A DNA stretch of 64,000 nt from JAMIFN01 sp964544605 (lineage in GTDB: Bacteria > Pseudomonadota > Gammaproteobacteria > Burkholderiales > Burkholderiaceae_C): NCBI GenBank assembly GCA_964544605.1, contig CAZJBX010000009.1:1-64000 (forward strand), read 5' to 3'. The notes under the pieces were generated by a model. The model made no database searches, was not told the origin of the DNA, and saw nothing but the letters and a program-made list of their open reading frames with translations. Positions 7,834 to 16,996 of this stretch are shown here, piece after piece. Positions within the stretch are counted from its first letter, which is position 1. Every line of letters starts with the position of its first letter. The translations under genes were made by a program, and so were the position numbers.

Positions 7834-9072
7834 ATGAGCGCAGCCAGCAGGACCGAATCCCTTGCTTGGCTGCGTTTACAGCTCACCAGCGGCGTTGGAC
7901 CCGCCGCAGTACGCCGCTTATTAGCGGCGTTTTCTTTACCTAAACACATCTTTCGGCAGCCTTACGAAGCCTTGCTCACCTGCGTCAATAGCAAACAAGC
8001 ACAAAGTCTGTTGCAGCAGCCTGAGGGCTTTGATGTGGCTGCGCAAACCCTACTGGCTTGGCTGGAGCGGCCTGGCTGCATGGGCATCAGTTTGGCCGAT
8101 GCCGCCTACCCCCGGGCCTTGCTGGCCAGCGATGACCCACCTTACTTTCTTTATGTTCAATGCCACGATGCCGCTTGGTGGCACAGCTTGGCCGAGCCTG
8201 AGCAAGCCCCTGTGGTGGCCATGGTGGGTAGCCGCAACCCCACACCGCAAGGCATACAACATGCGCATCAGTTTGCGCAGGGCCTGTCTGAGCGGGGTTT
8301 TTGCATTGCCTCAGGCTTGGCCCTAGGTATTGATGCTTCGGCGCATGAAGGGGCCTTAGAAGGCCGTGGGCGCACACTGGCTGTGGTGGGCACGGGCTTG
8401 GCCACGGTTTACCCCAAACAGCATCAAAGCCTGGCACAACGCATATGGGATCATGGTGGTGCAATCGTAAGTGAGTATCCACTTCATGTTGGGCCACAAG
8501 CCAGTCACTTCCCGAAGCGCAACCGCATCATTGCAGGCTGGGCTTTGGGCACGGTGGTGGTAGAGGCCAATCTCAAATCAGGTTCTTTGATTACGGCCCG
8601 CTTGAGTATGGAAAACAACCGCGATGTGTTTGCCATTCCTGGTTCTATTCATGCCTTGCAATACAAAGGCTGCCATGCACTCATCAAACAAGGCGCGAAA
8701 TTGGTCGAGTGCGTGGCGGATATTGTGGAAGAACTGCCTTTAAAAGAGGTGCAAGCTTCTGGGGGTGGTATTGAAATACAAGCGCAGCAAACTGATTTGT
8801 TTGCGGCAAATGAACCCCAACATCTACCAGAAAAAGCGAAGGCCGAGACCAAACCTGCCGTGCCAAGCACCATGCCGCCCTGCCCCATTCGGGCAGAAGA
8901 AGGTAAGGCAGTAGATTTGCTACAAAGCATGGGATTTGACCCCATTCACCTTGATGCGCTACTGCAAGGCTTTAATCTGAGTTTGCCTGAGCTGCAAATG
9001 CAATTGCTGCAACTGGAGCTACAAGGGCGGGTGCAGCGCTTGGCTGGCGGCTTATATCAGCGCACGCAATAA
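7834..9072 (+). CDS. dprA: DNA processing protein DprA (Smf)
   Basis: Loads RecA onto incoming single-stranded DNA during natural transformation. The 412-aa protein has an N-terminal helical region, a Rossmann-like DprA core (MVGSRNPTPQG, SGLALGIDASAHEGAL, then FPKRNRIIAG and SGSLITARLSMENNRDVFAIPG) and a C-terminal winged-helix-like region after an Ala/Pro/Lys-rich linker. ATG at 7834 is chosen because it sits 4 bp after the LysM gene stop. It converges with rsmG after 7 bp. Its presence suggests, but does not prove, competence. Confidence 0.94.
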   Translation: MSAASRTESLAWLRLQLTSGVGPAAVRRLLAAFSLPKHIFRQPYEALLTCVNSKQAQSLLQQPEGFDVAAQTLLAWLERPGCMGISLADAAYPRALLASDDPPYFLYVQCHDAAWWHSLAEPEQAPVVAMVGSRNPTPQGIQHAHQFAQGLSERGFCIASGLALGIDASAHEGALEGRGRTLAVVGTGLATVYPKQHQSLAQRIWDHGGAIVSEYPLHVGPQASHFPKRNRIIAGWALGTVVVEANLKSGSLITARLSMENNRDVFAIPGSIHALQYKGCHALIKQGAKLVECVADIVEELPLKEVQASGGGIEIQAQQTDLFAANEPQHLPEKAKAETKPAVPSTMPPCPIRAEEGKAVDLLQSMGFDPIHLDALLQGFNLSLPELQMQLLQLELQGRVQRLAGGLYQRTQ

Positions 9073-9079
9073 GGTGGTT

Positions 9080-9760
9080 TTAGCCACGGGGTTTAAAAAA
9101 GAGCAAGCGGCGTTCGGCATCTAAAAAAGGCACTTTCAGGCCAATGTCTTGTTCAATGATGGCCATTTGTGCAAATTGCGCCAAATCCTCTTTTTCTTCC
9201 GCTTTGGCCTTCATGGCGATATAGCTGCCTTCGCTTTTCAGTAAACCTTGGCATAACTGCATAAAGTCAGGCAAAGAGGCAAAGGCGCGGCTGATGATGC
9301 CATCAAAAAAATCAGCTTGGGTTTGCGCCAGTTTCTCAACCCGGTTGTGGTGAACACGCACATTCTTCAAGGCCAAGTGGCTGGCCGCTTGCTGCATAAA
9401 AGCAGCTTTTTTGCCCACGGTGTCGATGGTTTCAATCTGCCAATCGGGTCGGCAGATCGCCAAAATCAAACCCGGCAAACCCGCGCCTGAGCCCACATCC
9501 AGTAGGCGCGGCTGGGCCTGGCCCAACTCTGCTTGCCAAGCATCAAGGGCGGGGATGATGCTGAGGCAATCGAGCAAGTGATGCGTCAGCATGTCTTCTT
9601 TTGCGCGCAAAGCGGTGAGGTTGTACACCTTATTCCATTTGGCAATCAAATCCATATAGGCCAACAAAGCCTTGATTTGCTCAGCAGAAAGCGACAAGCC
9701 AATTTCTGCCAAGCCCTGCTCTAGCTTGACCTGCTGTGGGTGTTGTTCTTTCGTTTCCAT
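9080..9760 (-). CDS. rsmG: 16S rRNA (guanine527-N7)-methyltransferase RsmG
   Basis: SAM-dependent methyltransferase that modifies G527 of 16S rRNA. It has 226 aa from the chosen start. The SAM-binding motif RLLDVGSGAGLPGLILAI lies near residues 85-102, and HHLLDCLSI and RAFASLPDFM are further GidB-family segments. Two starts are possible. ATG at 9775 overlaps the mnmG end by 14 bp. ATG at 9760 follows the mnmG TAG by one base and has GGAAG about 9 bp upstream, so it is preferred. It forms an operon with mnmG. Confidence 0.94.
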   Translation of the reverse strand: METKEQHPQQVKLEQGLAEIGLSLSAEQIKALLAYMDLIAKWNKVYNLTALRAKEDMLTHHLLDCLSIIPALDAWQAELGQAQPRLLDVGSGAGLPGLILAICRPDWQIETIDTVGKKAAFMQQAASHLALKNVRVHHNRVEKLAQTQADFFDGIISRAFASLPDFMQLCQGLLKSEGSYIAMKAKAEEKEDLAQFAQMAIIEQDIGLKVPFLDAERRLLFFKPRG

Positions 9761-9761
9761 A

Positions 9762-11825
9762 CTAACGGCTTCCATTTCTTTTCTTCAAATGAATCAACAA
9801 AAGAGAAATAGCCGCAGGCGTGACGCCGCTGATGCGGGCTGCTTGACCGATGCTGCGGGGGCGTTGTTGGCTCAGGCGCTGGCGCACTTCAATAGACAAA
9901 GCTTCCAAAGCCATATAGTTGAAATCTTCAGGAATGGGGGTTTGTTCTTGCTGGGCCAGTCGTTCGATTTCCTCTTTTTGGCGGTCGATATAACCTGAGT
10001 ATTTAAACAAAATCTCAATTTGCTCTGTGGCCTCTTGGCGCAACTCATCAGGCAAATCATGCAGTGTTTCATGTGAAACAGAGTCACCTAGTAAGCCCTG
10101 CTCTAAGGCCTCTTTGTCTTTTTTACTCAGCAGTTCAGCAGCCTTTGGCCCTGTTTGTCCATCGCTATCTTGGGTTTGCATGGCCATCAAATCGGTATAG
10201 GCTATGTGGGGGCGCTTGAGCAAATCACCCAAAGCGTATTCGTGCTCTAAGGCTTTGCCCAACACACGCTCGGCTTCGGCCTTGCTCACCATGCTGGGGT
10301 TGACCCAGGTGTTTTTCAGGCGCTCGCTCTCGCGTGCAATGGCCTCTTGCTTGCGGCAGTAGTGGGTCCAGCGCACATCGTCCACCAAACCCAAGCGGCG
10401 GCCATGCGGTGTGAGGCGGCTGTCGGCATTGTCCTCGCGCAATTGCAGGCGGTATTCAGCGCGGCTGGTGAACATGCGGTAAGGTTCAGTCACGCCTTTG
10501 CTGATGAGGTCGTCCACCAATACGCCTGTATAGGCTTCATCACGGCGCGGCAGCCAACTGCTCTGCTCTTTGGCCTGTAAAGCTGCATTCAAGCCAGCAA
10601 ACAAACCCTGTGCAGCGGCTTCCTCATAGCCCGTGGTGCCGTTGATTTGCCCCGCAAAGAATAAACCCTGTATGGCTTGGGTTTCAAAATTGTCTTTTAA
10701 AGAACGCGGGTCAAAGTAATCGTATTCAATGGCATAGCCGGGGCGCAAGATGTGTGCTTGGGCCAAGCCGGGCATGGATCGCACCATGTCGTACTGGATG
10801 TCAAAAGGCAAGCTGGTGGAAATGCCATTGGGGTAGAACTCATTGGTGGTTAAACCTTCAGGTTCTAGAAAAATCTGGTGGCTGTCTTTGTCAGCAAAGC
10901 GGTTGATTTTGTCTTCCACACTGGGGCAGTAACGGGGGCCAACACCTTCAATCTTGCCTGTGAACATGGGGCTGCGATCAAAGCCGCTGCGGATGATGTC
11001 GTGGGTTTTTTCGTTGGTGTAGGTCACCCAGCATGGCAATTGTTGTGGGTGCATACGCCAACTGCCCATAAAGCTGATATGGGGCACTCTGGGGTTGCTG
11101 GCGATGGTTTGGTATTGCAGGCCGTTTGCTGTTTCACGTGGAACGCCACACAAACCCATGCCGTCACCCGGTTGTTCAGTCAGTTGGCTGAAGTCAATGC
11201 TGCGGCCATCAATACGGGGTGGTGTGCCTGTTTTTAGGCGACCTTGGGGCAGTTTCAGCTCCTTCAAGCGGGCTGATAAAGAAATAGAGGGTGGATCCCC
11301 TGCGCGGCCCGCTTGGTGGTTTTCAAGGCCAATGTGGATGCGGCCATCTAAAAAAGTGCCAGCCGTGAGTACCACGGTTTTTGCGCTAAAGCGAATGCCC
11401 GATTGGGTGATAGCGCCCATGACGCGGTCGCCCTGCACCATCAGGTCTTCACAAGCCTGCTGAAACAACCAAAGATTGGCTTGGTTCTCCAGTGCGCGGC
11501 GGATGGCGGCTTTGTATAGAATGCGGTCGGCTTGGGCGCGGGTGGCGCGCACGGCTGGGCCTTTGCTGGAGTTGAGCACGCGGAATTGAATGCCCGCCTC
11601 ATCGGTGGCCAAGGCCATGGCACCGCCCAAGGCATCCACTTCTTTCAATAAATGGCCTTTGCCTATGCCGCCAATCGAGGGGTTGCAGCTCATTTGGCCC
11701 AAGGTTTCAATATTGTGGCTGAGCAGCAAGGTGTTGCAGCCCATGCGGGCTGCGGCCAGGGCGGCTTCTGTGCCAGCGTGACCGCCGCCCACAACAATGA
11801 CATCAAATGTTTTTGGGTAATCCAT
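9762..11825 (-). CDS. mnmG: tRNA uridine-5-carboxymethylaminomethyl modification enzyme MnmG (GidA)
   Basis: FAD-dependent enzyme that works with MnmE to install the 5-carboxymethylaminomethyl group on wobble uridine 34 of certain tRNAs. It has 687 aa from the chosen start. The dinucleotide-binding motif VIVVGGGHAGTEAALAA (residues 10-26) is followed by SCNPSIGGIGKGHL, RVLNSSKGPAVRATRAQ and LKTGTPPRIDGRSIDFS, all GidA signatures. The helical C-terminus ends in SGVTPAAISLLLIHLKK. ATG at 11825 is chosen because it begins just before the FAD motif; a TTG at 11918 would add 31 residues of low-complexity sequence. The usual parA-parB genes do not follow rsmG. Confidence 0.95.
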   Translation of the reverse strand: MDYPKTFDVIVVGGGHAGTEAALAAARMGCNTLLLSHNIETLGQMSCNPSIGGIGKGHLLKEVDALGGAMALATDEAGIQFRVLNSSKGPAVRATRAQADRILYKAAIRRALENQANLWLFQQACEDLMVQGDRVMGAITQSGIRFSAKTVVLTAGTFLDGRIHIGLENHQAGRAGDPPSISLSARLKELKLPQGRLKTGTPPRIDGRSIDFSQLTEQPGDGMGLCGVPRETANGLQYQTIASNPRVPHISFMGSWRMHPQQLPCWVTYTNEKTHDIIRSGFDRSPMFTGKIEGVGPRYCPSVEDKINRFADKDSHQIFLEPEGLTTNEFYPNGISTSLPFDIQYDMVRSMPGLAQAHILRPGYAIEYDYFDPRSLKDNFETQAIQGLFFAGQINGTTGYEEAAAQGLFAGLNAALQAKEQSSWLPRRDEAYTGVLVDDLISKGVTEPYRMFTSRAEYRLQLREDNADSRLTPHGRRLGLVDDVRWTHYCRKQEAIARESERLKNTWVNPSMVSKAEAERVLGKALEHEYALGDLLKRPHIAYTDLMAMQTQDSDGQTGPKAAELLSKKDKEALEQGLLGDSVSHETLHDLPDELRQEATEQIEILFKYSGYIDRQKEEIERLAQQEQTPIPEDFNYMALEALSIEVRQRLSQQRPRSIGQAARISGVTPAAISLLLIHLKKRNGSR

Positions 11826-12052
11826 ATCAGGGTGCTGCACCTTGGGCGCAGGCTCGGTTTTGTGGCTTGTGTCAAGCCCAAGAGATGGGGCCTGTGCCTG
11901 TGGGCTTTTTGGGCGCAATGGGCCAGGCCAAAGATGGGCTCAATTATCGCCTACATGGTCTGGGCTGTTGGCCCTTTTTCCCCTTGTGTATCTGCCTTGT
12001 TTCCTTCAATTTTGGGCTGAAGAAGTAGCGTTTGCGCTTTAAGATGGCGGCC

Positions 12053-13309
12053 ATGAAAAAGTTACTGCAGCAGTTTGAATGGATGATCGGCTGGCGCTAT
12101 GCGCGGGTGGCCAAACGCGGGCGCGGCAAGGGGTTTATCTCCTTTATATCTGGCGTGTCGATGTTGGGCATTGCGCTGGGCGTGGCAGCGCTGATTGTTG
12201 TGCTGTCGGTGATGAATGGCTTTCAAAGCGAGGTGCGTGACCGCATGTTGTCGGTGGTCTCGCATATTGAGCTTTATGCCCTTGATGAGGGCGCTCTGGA
12301 CACGCCAGCCAGCCAGCAAATTTTGGCGCAAAACACAGCCCTGCAAGGCAGTGCGCCCTTCTCGGCATCACAGGCTTTGGTGGCACGGGGCGAGACCATG
12401 CGCGGCCTGATGCTGCGCGGCATAGATCCCAATCGTGAGGCGCAGGTGTCTGATGTGGTGGCGGATAACCCTGACTTGGCCGAGGTGTTGCAGGAGTTGA
12501 GTTCGGGCAGCTTCCGTGTCGTTTTGGGCCAAGATTTGGCCTATACCTTGGGCGTGGGGGTGGGGGATGCCGTGACTTTGATTGTGCCCAGCGGCCAAGT
12601 CACGCCCGCTGGCATCAGCCCGCGTTTGCGGCAGTTCACGGTGGTGGGTTTGCTCAATTCGGGCCACCATGAATACGATTCGGCCTTGGCGCTGACGCAT
12701 TTGGATGATGCGGTTCGCCTGAGCCGCGCGGCGGTGGGTCTGCGCCTGAAGTTGAAGGACTTGCACGAGGCGCCCAAGGTGGCGGCGCAGTTGCAAGCGG
12801 CTTTGGGTGAGGGTGTGTTGGTGCGCGACTGGACGCAGCAAAACCGCGCTTGGTTTGCCGCCGTGCAACTGGAAAAGCGCATGATGTTCATCATCTTGAC
12901 CTTGATTGTGGCGGTGGCGGCTTTCAATTTGGTCAGCACTTTGGTGATGACGGTGACAGATAAGGCCCCTGATATTGCCATCTTGCGCACCTTGGGGGCC
13001 AGCCCTCGCAGCATCATGGGTATTTTCATGGTGCAAGGCGCTTGGGTGGGGCTTATCGGCACGGGGGCGGGTTTGTTGCTGGGCCTCGGCATTGCGACGC
13101 AGATTGATGTCATCGTGCCTGCCATTGAGCGCCTGCTGCAAACCAGCTTTTTACCCAAAGATGTTTACCTGATTGACCGCCTGCCCAGCGAGCCACGGGC
13201 GGAGGACATTGTGCCGATTGCCTTGATTTCACTGGCGCTGGCTTTTGTGGCCACGCTCTACCCCAGTTGGCGTGCCAGCCGCGTACAACCAGCGCAAGCT
13301 TTGCGTTAA
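12053..13309 (+). CDS. Lipoprotein-releasing ABC transporter permease, LolC/LolE family
   Basis: Inner-membrane permease subunit of the complex that extracts outer-membrane lipoproteins for LolA. The 418-aa protein shows the family layout. A first TM segment lies near residues 28-50 (SMLGIALGVAALIVVLSVMN). A large periplasmic domain follows. Three C-terminal TM segments come after VFVRDWTQQN-like sequence, with the conserved ILRTLGASPRSIMGIFMVQG coupling loop. It ends PSWRASRVQPAQALR, typical of the family. ATG at 12053 is preferred; upstream ATG 12044 and TTG 12032 are possible. The ATPase gene lolD, normally adjacent, is absent, and a urea transporter starts 17 bp downstream. Confidence 0.92.
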   Translation: MKKLLQQFEWMIGWRYARVAKRGRGKGFISFISGVSMLGIALGVAALIVVLSVMNGFQSEVRDRMLSVVSHIELYALDEGALDTPASQQILAQNTALQGSAPFSASQALVARGETMRGLMLRGIDPNREAQVSDVVADNPDLAEVLQELSSGSFRVVLGQDLAYTLGVGVGDAVTLIVPSGQVTPAGISPRLRQFTVVGLLNSGHHEYDSALALTHLDDAVRLSRAAVGLRLKLKDLHEAPKVAAQLQAALGEGVLVRDWTQQNRAWFAAVQLEKRMMFIILTLIVAVAAFNLVSTLVMTVTDKAPDIAILRTLGASPRSIMGIFMVQGAWVGLIGTGAGLLLGLGIATQIDVIVPAIERLLQTSFLPKDVYLIDRLPSEPRAEDIVPIALISLALAFVATLYPSWRASRVQPAQALR

Positions 13310-13326
13310 GAAAAAAAGGGGGAGAA

Positions 13327-14316
13327 ATGGCAGGCTTGTACGCTTTTGATGGCCAAGGCTTGCGCCTGCAAGCGGGCCAGCGCTTGGCCCACCCAGTGGT
13401 GCAGCTCGATATGCTGCTGCGCGGCGTGGGGCAGGTGGTGTTTCAAAACAATGCCTATAGCGGCGCATTGCTTTTGCTGGGCCTGGCCTTGCACGATGTG
13501 CGCTTTGCTGCTGTGGCGGCGCTGGGGGCGTTTTTAAGCAATGTTTTGGCCGCCCTGTGGGGGGTGGCTGCTGGGCCGCTGCGCCAAGGGGTGTATGGCT
13601 TCAATGGCGTGTTGGTGGGCATTGCCCTGCTCTATTTCTTGCAAGCCAGTGTCTTGAGTGCAGCGGTGTTGCTGCTGGCTTTGGCTGTGGCCTTGCTTTT
13701 GCAGCAGGCGCTTGAGCGCGCTTTTGCAGGCCGATGCCCCACTTTGACCGCGCCTTTTGTGTTGGCGAGTTTGCTGGTGTTTTTGGCCGCACCTTTGTTT
13801 GCCCGTATGCAGGTGGGGGCCGAGTTGCCGCGTGCTGGCCTGCCACAAGTGGGGCAGGCGGTGGAGGGCGTGGTCACTTGGGCCAGCTTGGGCTTGGGCA
13901 CGGTGCAGGGTTTGGGGCAAATCTTTTTTCAAGGCAGTGTGCTCAGTGGTGCGGTGTTCTTTTTGGCCTTGTTCATCAGCAGCCGCCATGCGGCTCTTGC
14001 GGCTTTGTGTGGCTCTTTTGTGGGCGCTGTGGTGGCTTGGTTGATGGGGGTGGATGAGCCCAGCATTCGCGCGGGCGGTTTTGGTTTTAACAGTGCTTTG
14101 GTGGCGCTGGCTTTGTGGGCGGTGTTTTTGCCGCGCACGGCGGGCCATGCGCTGTATGCGGCCTTTGGTGCGGTGTTGGCGGCTTTTGCCCATGCTGCTT
14201 TGAGCTCGGCGCTGGCACCACTGGGCGCGCCTGCGATGACGGCGGCTTTTGTGCTGTGCACTTGGCTGCTGCTGTGGGCTGCGCCCAAGCGGGCCGCTGG
14301 GCTTACTGCGGTTTGA
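13327..14316 (+). CDS. Urea transporter (UT family)
   Basis: Predicted inner-membrane channel for urea, 329 aa. It shows the internal two-fold repeat of the UT fold, with GFNGVLVGIAL in the first half and GFNSALVALAL in the second. The signature TLTAPFVLAS lies after the first half, and FQNNAYSGALLLLGLAL near residue 40 lines up with FQGSVLSGAVFFLALF near 200. About ten hydrophobic segments are visible. ATG at 13327 has a strong Shine-Dalgarno (GGGGGAG). No urease or amidase genes are adjacent. It lies 17 bp after lolC/E and overlaps the 3' end of the convergent transglutaminase gene by 14 bp. Confidence 0.88.
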   Translation: MAGLYAFDGQGLRLQAGQRLAHPVVQLDMLLRGVGQVVFQNNAYSGALLLLGLALHDVRFAAVAALGAFLSNVLAALWGVAAGPLRQGVYGFNGVLVGIALLYFLQASVLSAAVLLLALAVALLLQQALERAFAGRCPTLTAPFVLASLLVFLAAPLFARMQVGAELPRAGLPQVGQAVEGVVTWASLGLGTVQGLGQIFFQGSVLSGAVFFLALFISSRHAALAALCGSFVGAVVAWLMGVDEPSIRAGGFGFNSALVALALWAVFLPRTAGHALYAAFGAVLAAFAHAALSSALAPLGAPAMTAAFVLCTWLLLWAAPKRAAGLTAV

Positions 14317-16351
14317 GCTTGGGCAGGCGCTTGAGGCGCTGGCGCAGGGCTTGCAGTTGCGCCTTGTGCCCGCCGGTGGCGGCGTAGCGCTGGGCCTCTA
14401 AATCAAGCAGCCAAGTCTGCCATTGGCCCTGCCCCACGGCGGCGGCCAGTTGGCGCGGGCTGCTGCTGGGTGTGCTGGCCATGCCCGCTTTTTGCAGCCG
14501 TGCCTTGGCTTGCGCCAGCAAAGCCAGCCAAGGGTCTTGCTGGCGTTTGTGCCAGTAGTTGTAAGCCGTGCCCGCCAGCGCAATGAGCAGCAGCAGGCCA
14601 CCCAAAAGCTGTATCAAGCTGTGCCAATTGGGTTGCTCAAAGCCCAGTTTCTTCAGCACATCCATCTGCCGTGTTTGGTTGTAATTGAGCACCCATTGGT
14701 TCCAGGCATTGTTGCTGGCATCCCACACTTGGCGCATCCGTGCCAGCAGCGTGGGGCTGACGGCGGCCTCAAACACGCCGCCTATGGCGCTGGGCCGTGG
14801 CCGCAGGCGGGTTTGCTCCAGATCGATGCGCCAAGGCGCAATCGCACCTGTGGGATCGACGCGCTGCCAACCCTGATCGGGCAGCCAGATTTCAGCCCAA
14901 GCATGGGCGTCAGAGTTGCGCACCACCCAAAAACCATCGAGGCTGTTGAACTCAGCACCCTGAAAGCCCGTGACCACCCGCGCCGGCACGCCCAAAGCAC
15001 GCATGGCCACCACATAGCTGCTGGCAATGTGTTCACAAAAGCCGGCTTGGGTGTCGAACCAAAACTCATCGGCGCTGTGCCGACCGTAAGGGCCGGGCTC
15101 TAGGGTGTAGCGGTAGTCTTCGTTATGCAGTTTTTGCTGCAAAAAATCTGAAAAGCGCCGCGCCAGTGCCGCCGCATCCAGCTCTGGCTGGGTGGCCAAG
15201 GTTTGTGCCTTCCAGCCCTGCACCCAGGCCACGGTGCGGGGGTTGCTCTGCGGCGGCAAATGGGCCAGTTGGCGCTGCTGCCAAGCGGGCAAATCAAGGC
15301 CGTAGTGGTAGCGCGTGTGGCTTTGCACTTCATAGCGCAGCAAATCGCTGGCGGGGCGGCGCATCAGCAGTTGCATATCGGCGCTTTGCCACACTGGGCG
15401 CTCGGCCAGTGTGGGCAGGCTGGCGGGCAGCTCCAGCGCCATCAGCCAAGGGCGGTAAGAGGGCTCTTGCGTCACGCTATAGCGGTAGCTCGGCCCCAGG
15501 GCTTGCACGCCGGCTTGCAAGGGCGTATCGGGGCCGCTAAAGCGCCCAATGGGGCTCATGCGCCAGCTTTGGCCGTCAAACTCACCGAGCACAGGGCCAC
15601 GGAAATACATCTCGCTTTTCGGCGGTGCATCGCCCACAAACTTCAGCCGCAGCGCGACGCTATCGTCCAGCGCCAAGGCTGTGACTTGGCCGATTTCCAT
15701 CTGCTCGCTCAAGCCCGTTTTGCCCAAAGACTGGTCTTGCGGCAAACCCCATAGCGGCGCAAAGCGCGGAAACAGCACAAACAAAGCCAGCATGATGGGT
15801 GCGCCCAGCAGCATCAGCCAGCCCGCCGTTTTAAAACTGTGGCGCAAAGGCGGCCGCCCTGCGGGCATGTGCGCATTCACCACCGCCGTCAGCAAGCCCC
15901 ACAAACCCAGCAGCATGGCCACCGCCAAGCCCAAGGTTTGGGCGAATAAAAAATGCGTGATGATGATGAAAAAGCCGAAGAAAAACACCACAAAAGCATC
16001 GCGTCGTGCGCGCAGCTCCAGCGTCTTCATACTCAGCAGCACCACCGCCAAGGTCACGCCGCCATCGCGCCCCGCAATGGTGCTGTGGCTCCACCAAGTG
16101 CCCGCCAAAGCCAGTGCCAACAACAGCACCCGCCAAGCCGCATTGGGCAGCGGGCGGCTGTTTAAAGCCAGCCAGCCGCGCCAAAGCAAAACCCCTGCGG
16201 CCATGCTGCTGCACCACAGGGGCAAATGGCTGGCGTGCGGGGCAATCACCCACGCAATCACCGCCAGCAAAAACAAAGTATCGCGGGTTTCTCGCGGCCA
16301 CTGCCGCCAAGCCAAAAGCTGGCGTTGGGGTTTGGTTGCCGTTATTGCCAC
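14303..16351 (-). CDS. Membrane-anchored transglutaminase-like protein (DUF3488/DUF4129 type)
   Basis: A 682-aa protein with about six TM segments in the first ~200 residues. A periplasmic transglutaminase-like domain follows, then one more TM (LIQLLGGLLLLIALAGTAY near 590) and a cytoplasmic tail. The Cys-His-Asp triad can be seen: Cys in GFCEHIASSYVVAMRALG, His in DAHAWAEIWLP and Asp in RVDPTGAIAP. The family usually sits beside MoxR ATPase and DUF58 genes, which are absent here, and its role (possibly a peptidase or crosslinker in the envelope) is not established. It runs convergent to the urea transporter. Confidence 0.88.
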   Translation of the reverse strand: MAITATKPQRQLLAWRQWPRETRDTLFLLAVIAWVIAPHASHLPLWCSSMAAGVLLWRGWLALNSRPLPNAAWRVLLLALALAGTWWSHSTIAGRDGGVTLAVVLLSMKTLELRARRDAFVVFFFGFFIIITHFLFAQTLGLAVAMLLGLWGLLTAVVNAHMPAGRPPLRHSFKTAGWLMLLGAPIMLALFVLFPRFAPLWGLPQDQSLGKTGLSEQMEIGQVTALALDDSVALRLKFVGDAPPKSEMYFRGPVLGEFDGQSWRMSPIGRFSGPDTPLQAGVQALGPSYRYSVTQEPSYRPWLMALELPASLPTLAERPVWQSADMQLLMRRPASDLLRYEVQSHTRYHYGLDLPAWQQRQLAHLPPQSNPRTVAWVQGWKAQTLATQPELDAAALARRFSDFLQQKLHNEDYRYTLEPGPYGRHSADEFWFDTQAGFCEHIASSYVVAMRALGVPARVVTGFQGAEFNSLDGFWVVRNSDAHAWAEIWLPDQGWQRVDPTGAIAPWRIDLEQTRLRPRPSAIGGVFEAAVSPTLLARMRQVWDASNNAWNQWVLNYNQTRQMDVLKKLGFEQPNWHSLIQLLGGLLLLIALAGTAYNYWHKRQQDPWLALLAQAKARLQKAGMASTPSSSPRQLAAAVGQGQWQTWLLDLEAQRYAATGGHKAQLQALRQRLKRLPKLKPQ

Positions 16352-16394
16352 GCTTATATCAAAAGTAAGTATTTACTTTATGGCATCCGAAGAC

Positions 16395-16841
16395 TTACTG
16401 CCAGCCCATCACAGACAGGCCACGCTCAGACAGGCAAGTCTCCACATAGCGGCGGTACATGGGGTTGCCTTGGTTCTCATAAGCGCCGCTGACCGCGCCG
16501 CCTGCGGCGCCCACAACGGCGGCTTTGCTGCCGTGGCGCACGGCAGTTTCACCGCTGCGGCCTGTGACCAAAGCGCCCACGGCGGCCATCACGCCTGTGG
16601 TGGCTGCACCTTTGCCTACTTTTTCAGATAGGGCGTTGTTGCTGGCGCTGAGCCCCTGCCTTTGCGCGGCGGCAATGCAGGTGTTGATGGCGTTTTGAGC
16701 AGCAGCATCGCCCATGCTTTGGAATTTGGCATTTGGGTAGAGCACGGGGCGGGCGTTGGCGCTTTTATCGGCGCTGGCACAAGCGCCCAGCAGCAGAGCC
16801 AAGGCCAGAGCGGGATACACTAAAAGGCGTTGCGTGTTCAT
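16395..16841 (-). CDS. Small outer-membrane-type lipoprotein with glycine-zipper segment
   Basis: A 148-aa lipoprotein. The signal peptide MNTQRLLVYPALALALLLGAC ends in a lipobox (LLGAC) with Cys21 as the lipidated residue. The mature part has a glycine/alanine-rich stretch (VGAAGGAVSGAYENQGNP near 115-132) resembling glycine-zipper membrane segments, and ends in RYVETCLSERGLSVMGW with one more Cys. ATG at 16841 has GGAG upstream. The specific function is unknown. It is divergent from the DUF815 ATPase gene. Confidence 0.85.
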   Translation of the reverse strand: MNTQRLLVYPALALALLLGACASADKSANARPVLYPNAKFQSMGDAAAQNAINTCIAAAQRQGLSASNNALSEKVGKGAATTGVMAAVGALVTGRSGETAVRHGSKAAVVGAAGGAVSGAYENQGNPMYRRYVETCLSERGLSVMGWQ

Positions 16842-16996
16842 TGGGGTTCTCCGAGAGCAAATGAGGTGGCAGTGGGGCGGCATTTGCGCCCCGCACCTTG
16901 TTCAGAAACGCTGGCGGCAGACCGCACGATGACGCAGCATCAGCGCCGCTTTGCGCCAAAAGGCCAAGACTAGCAGTTTTTCCCCATCCTCGCCGT

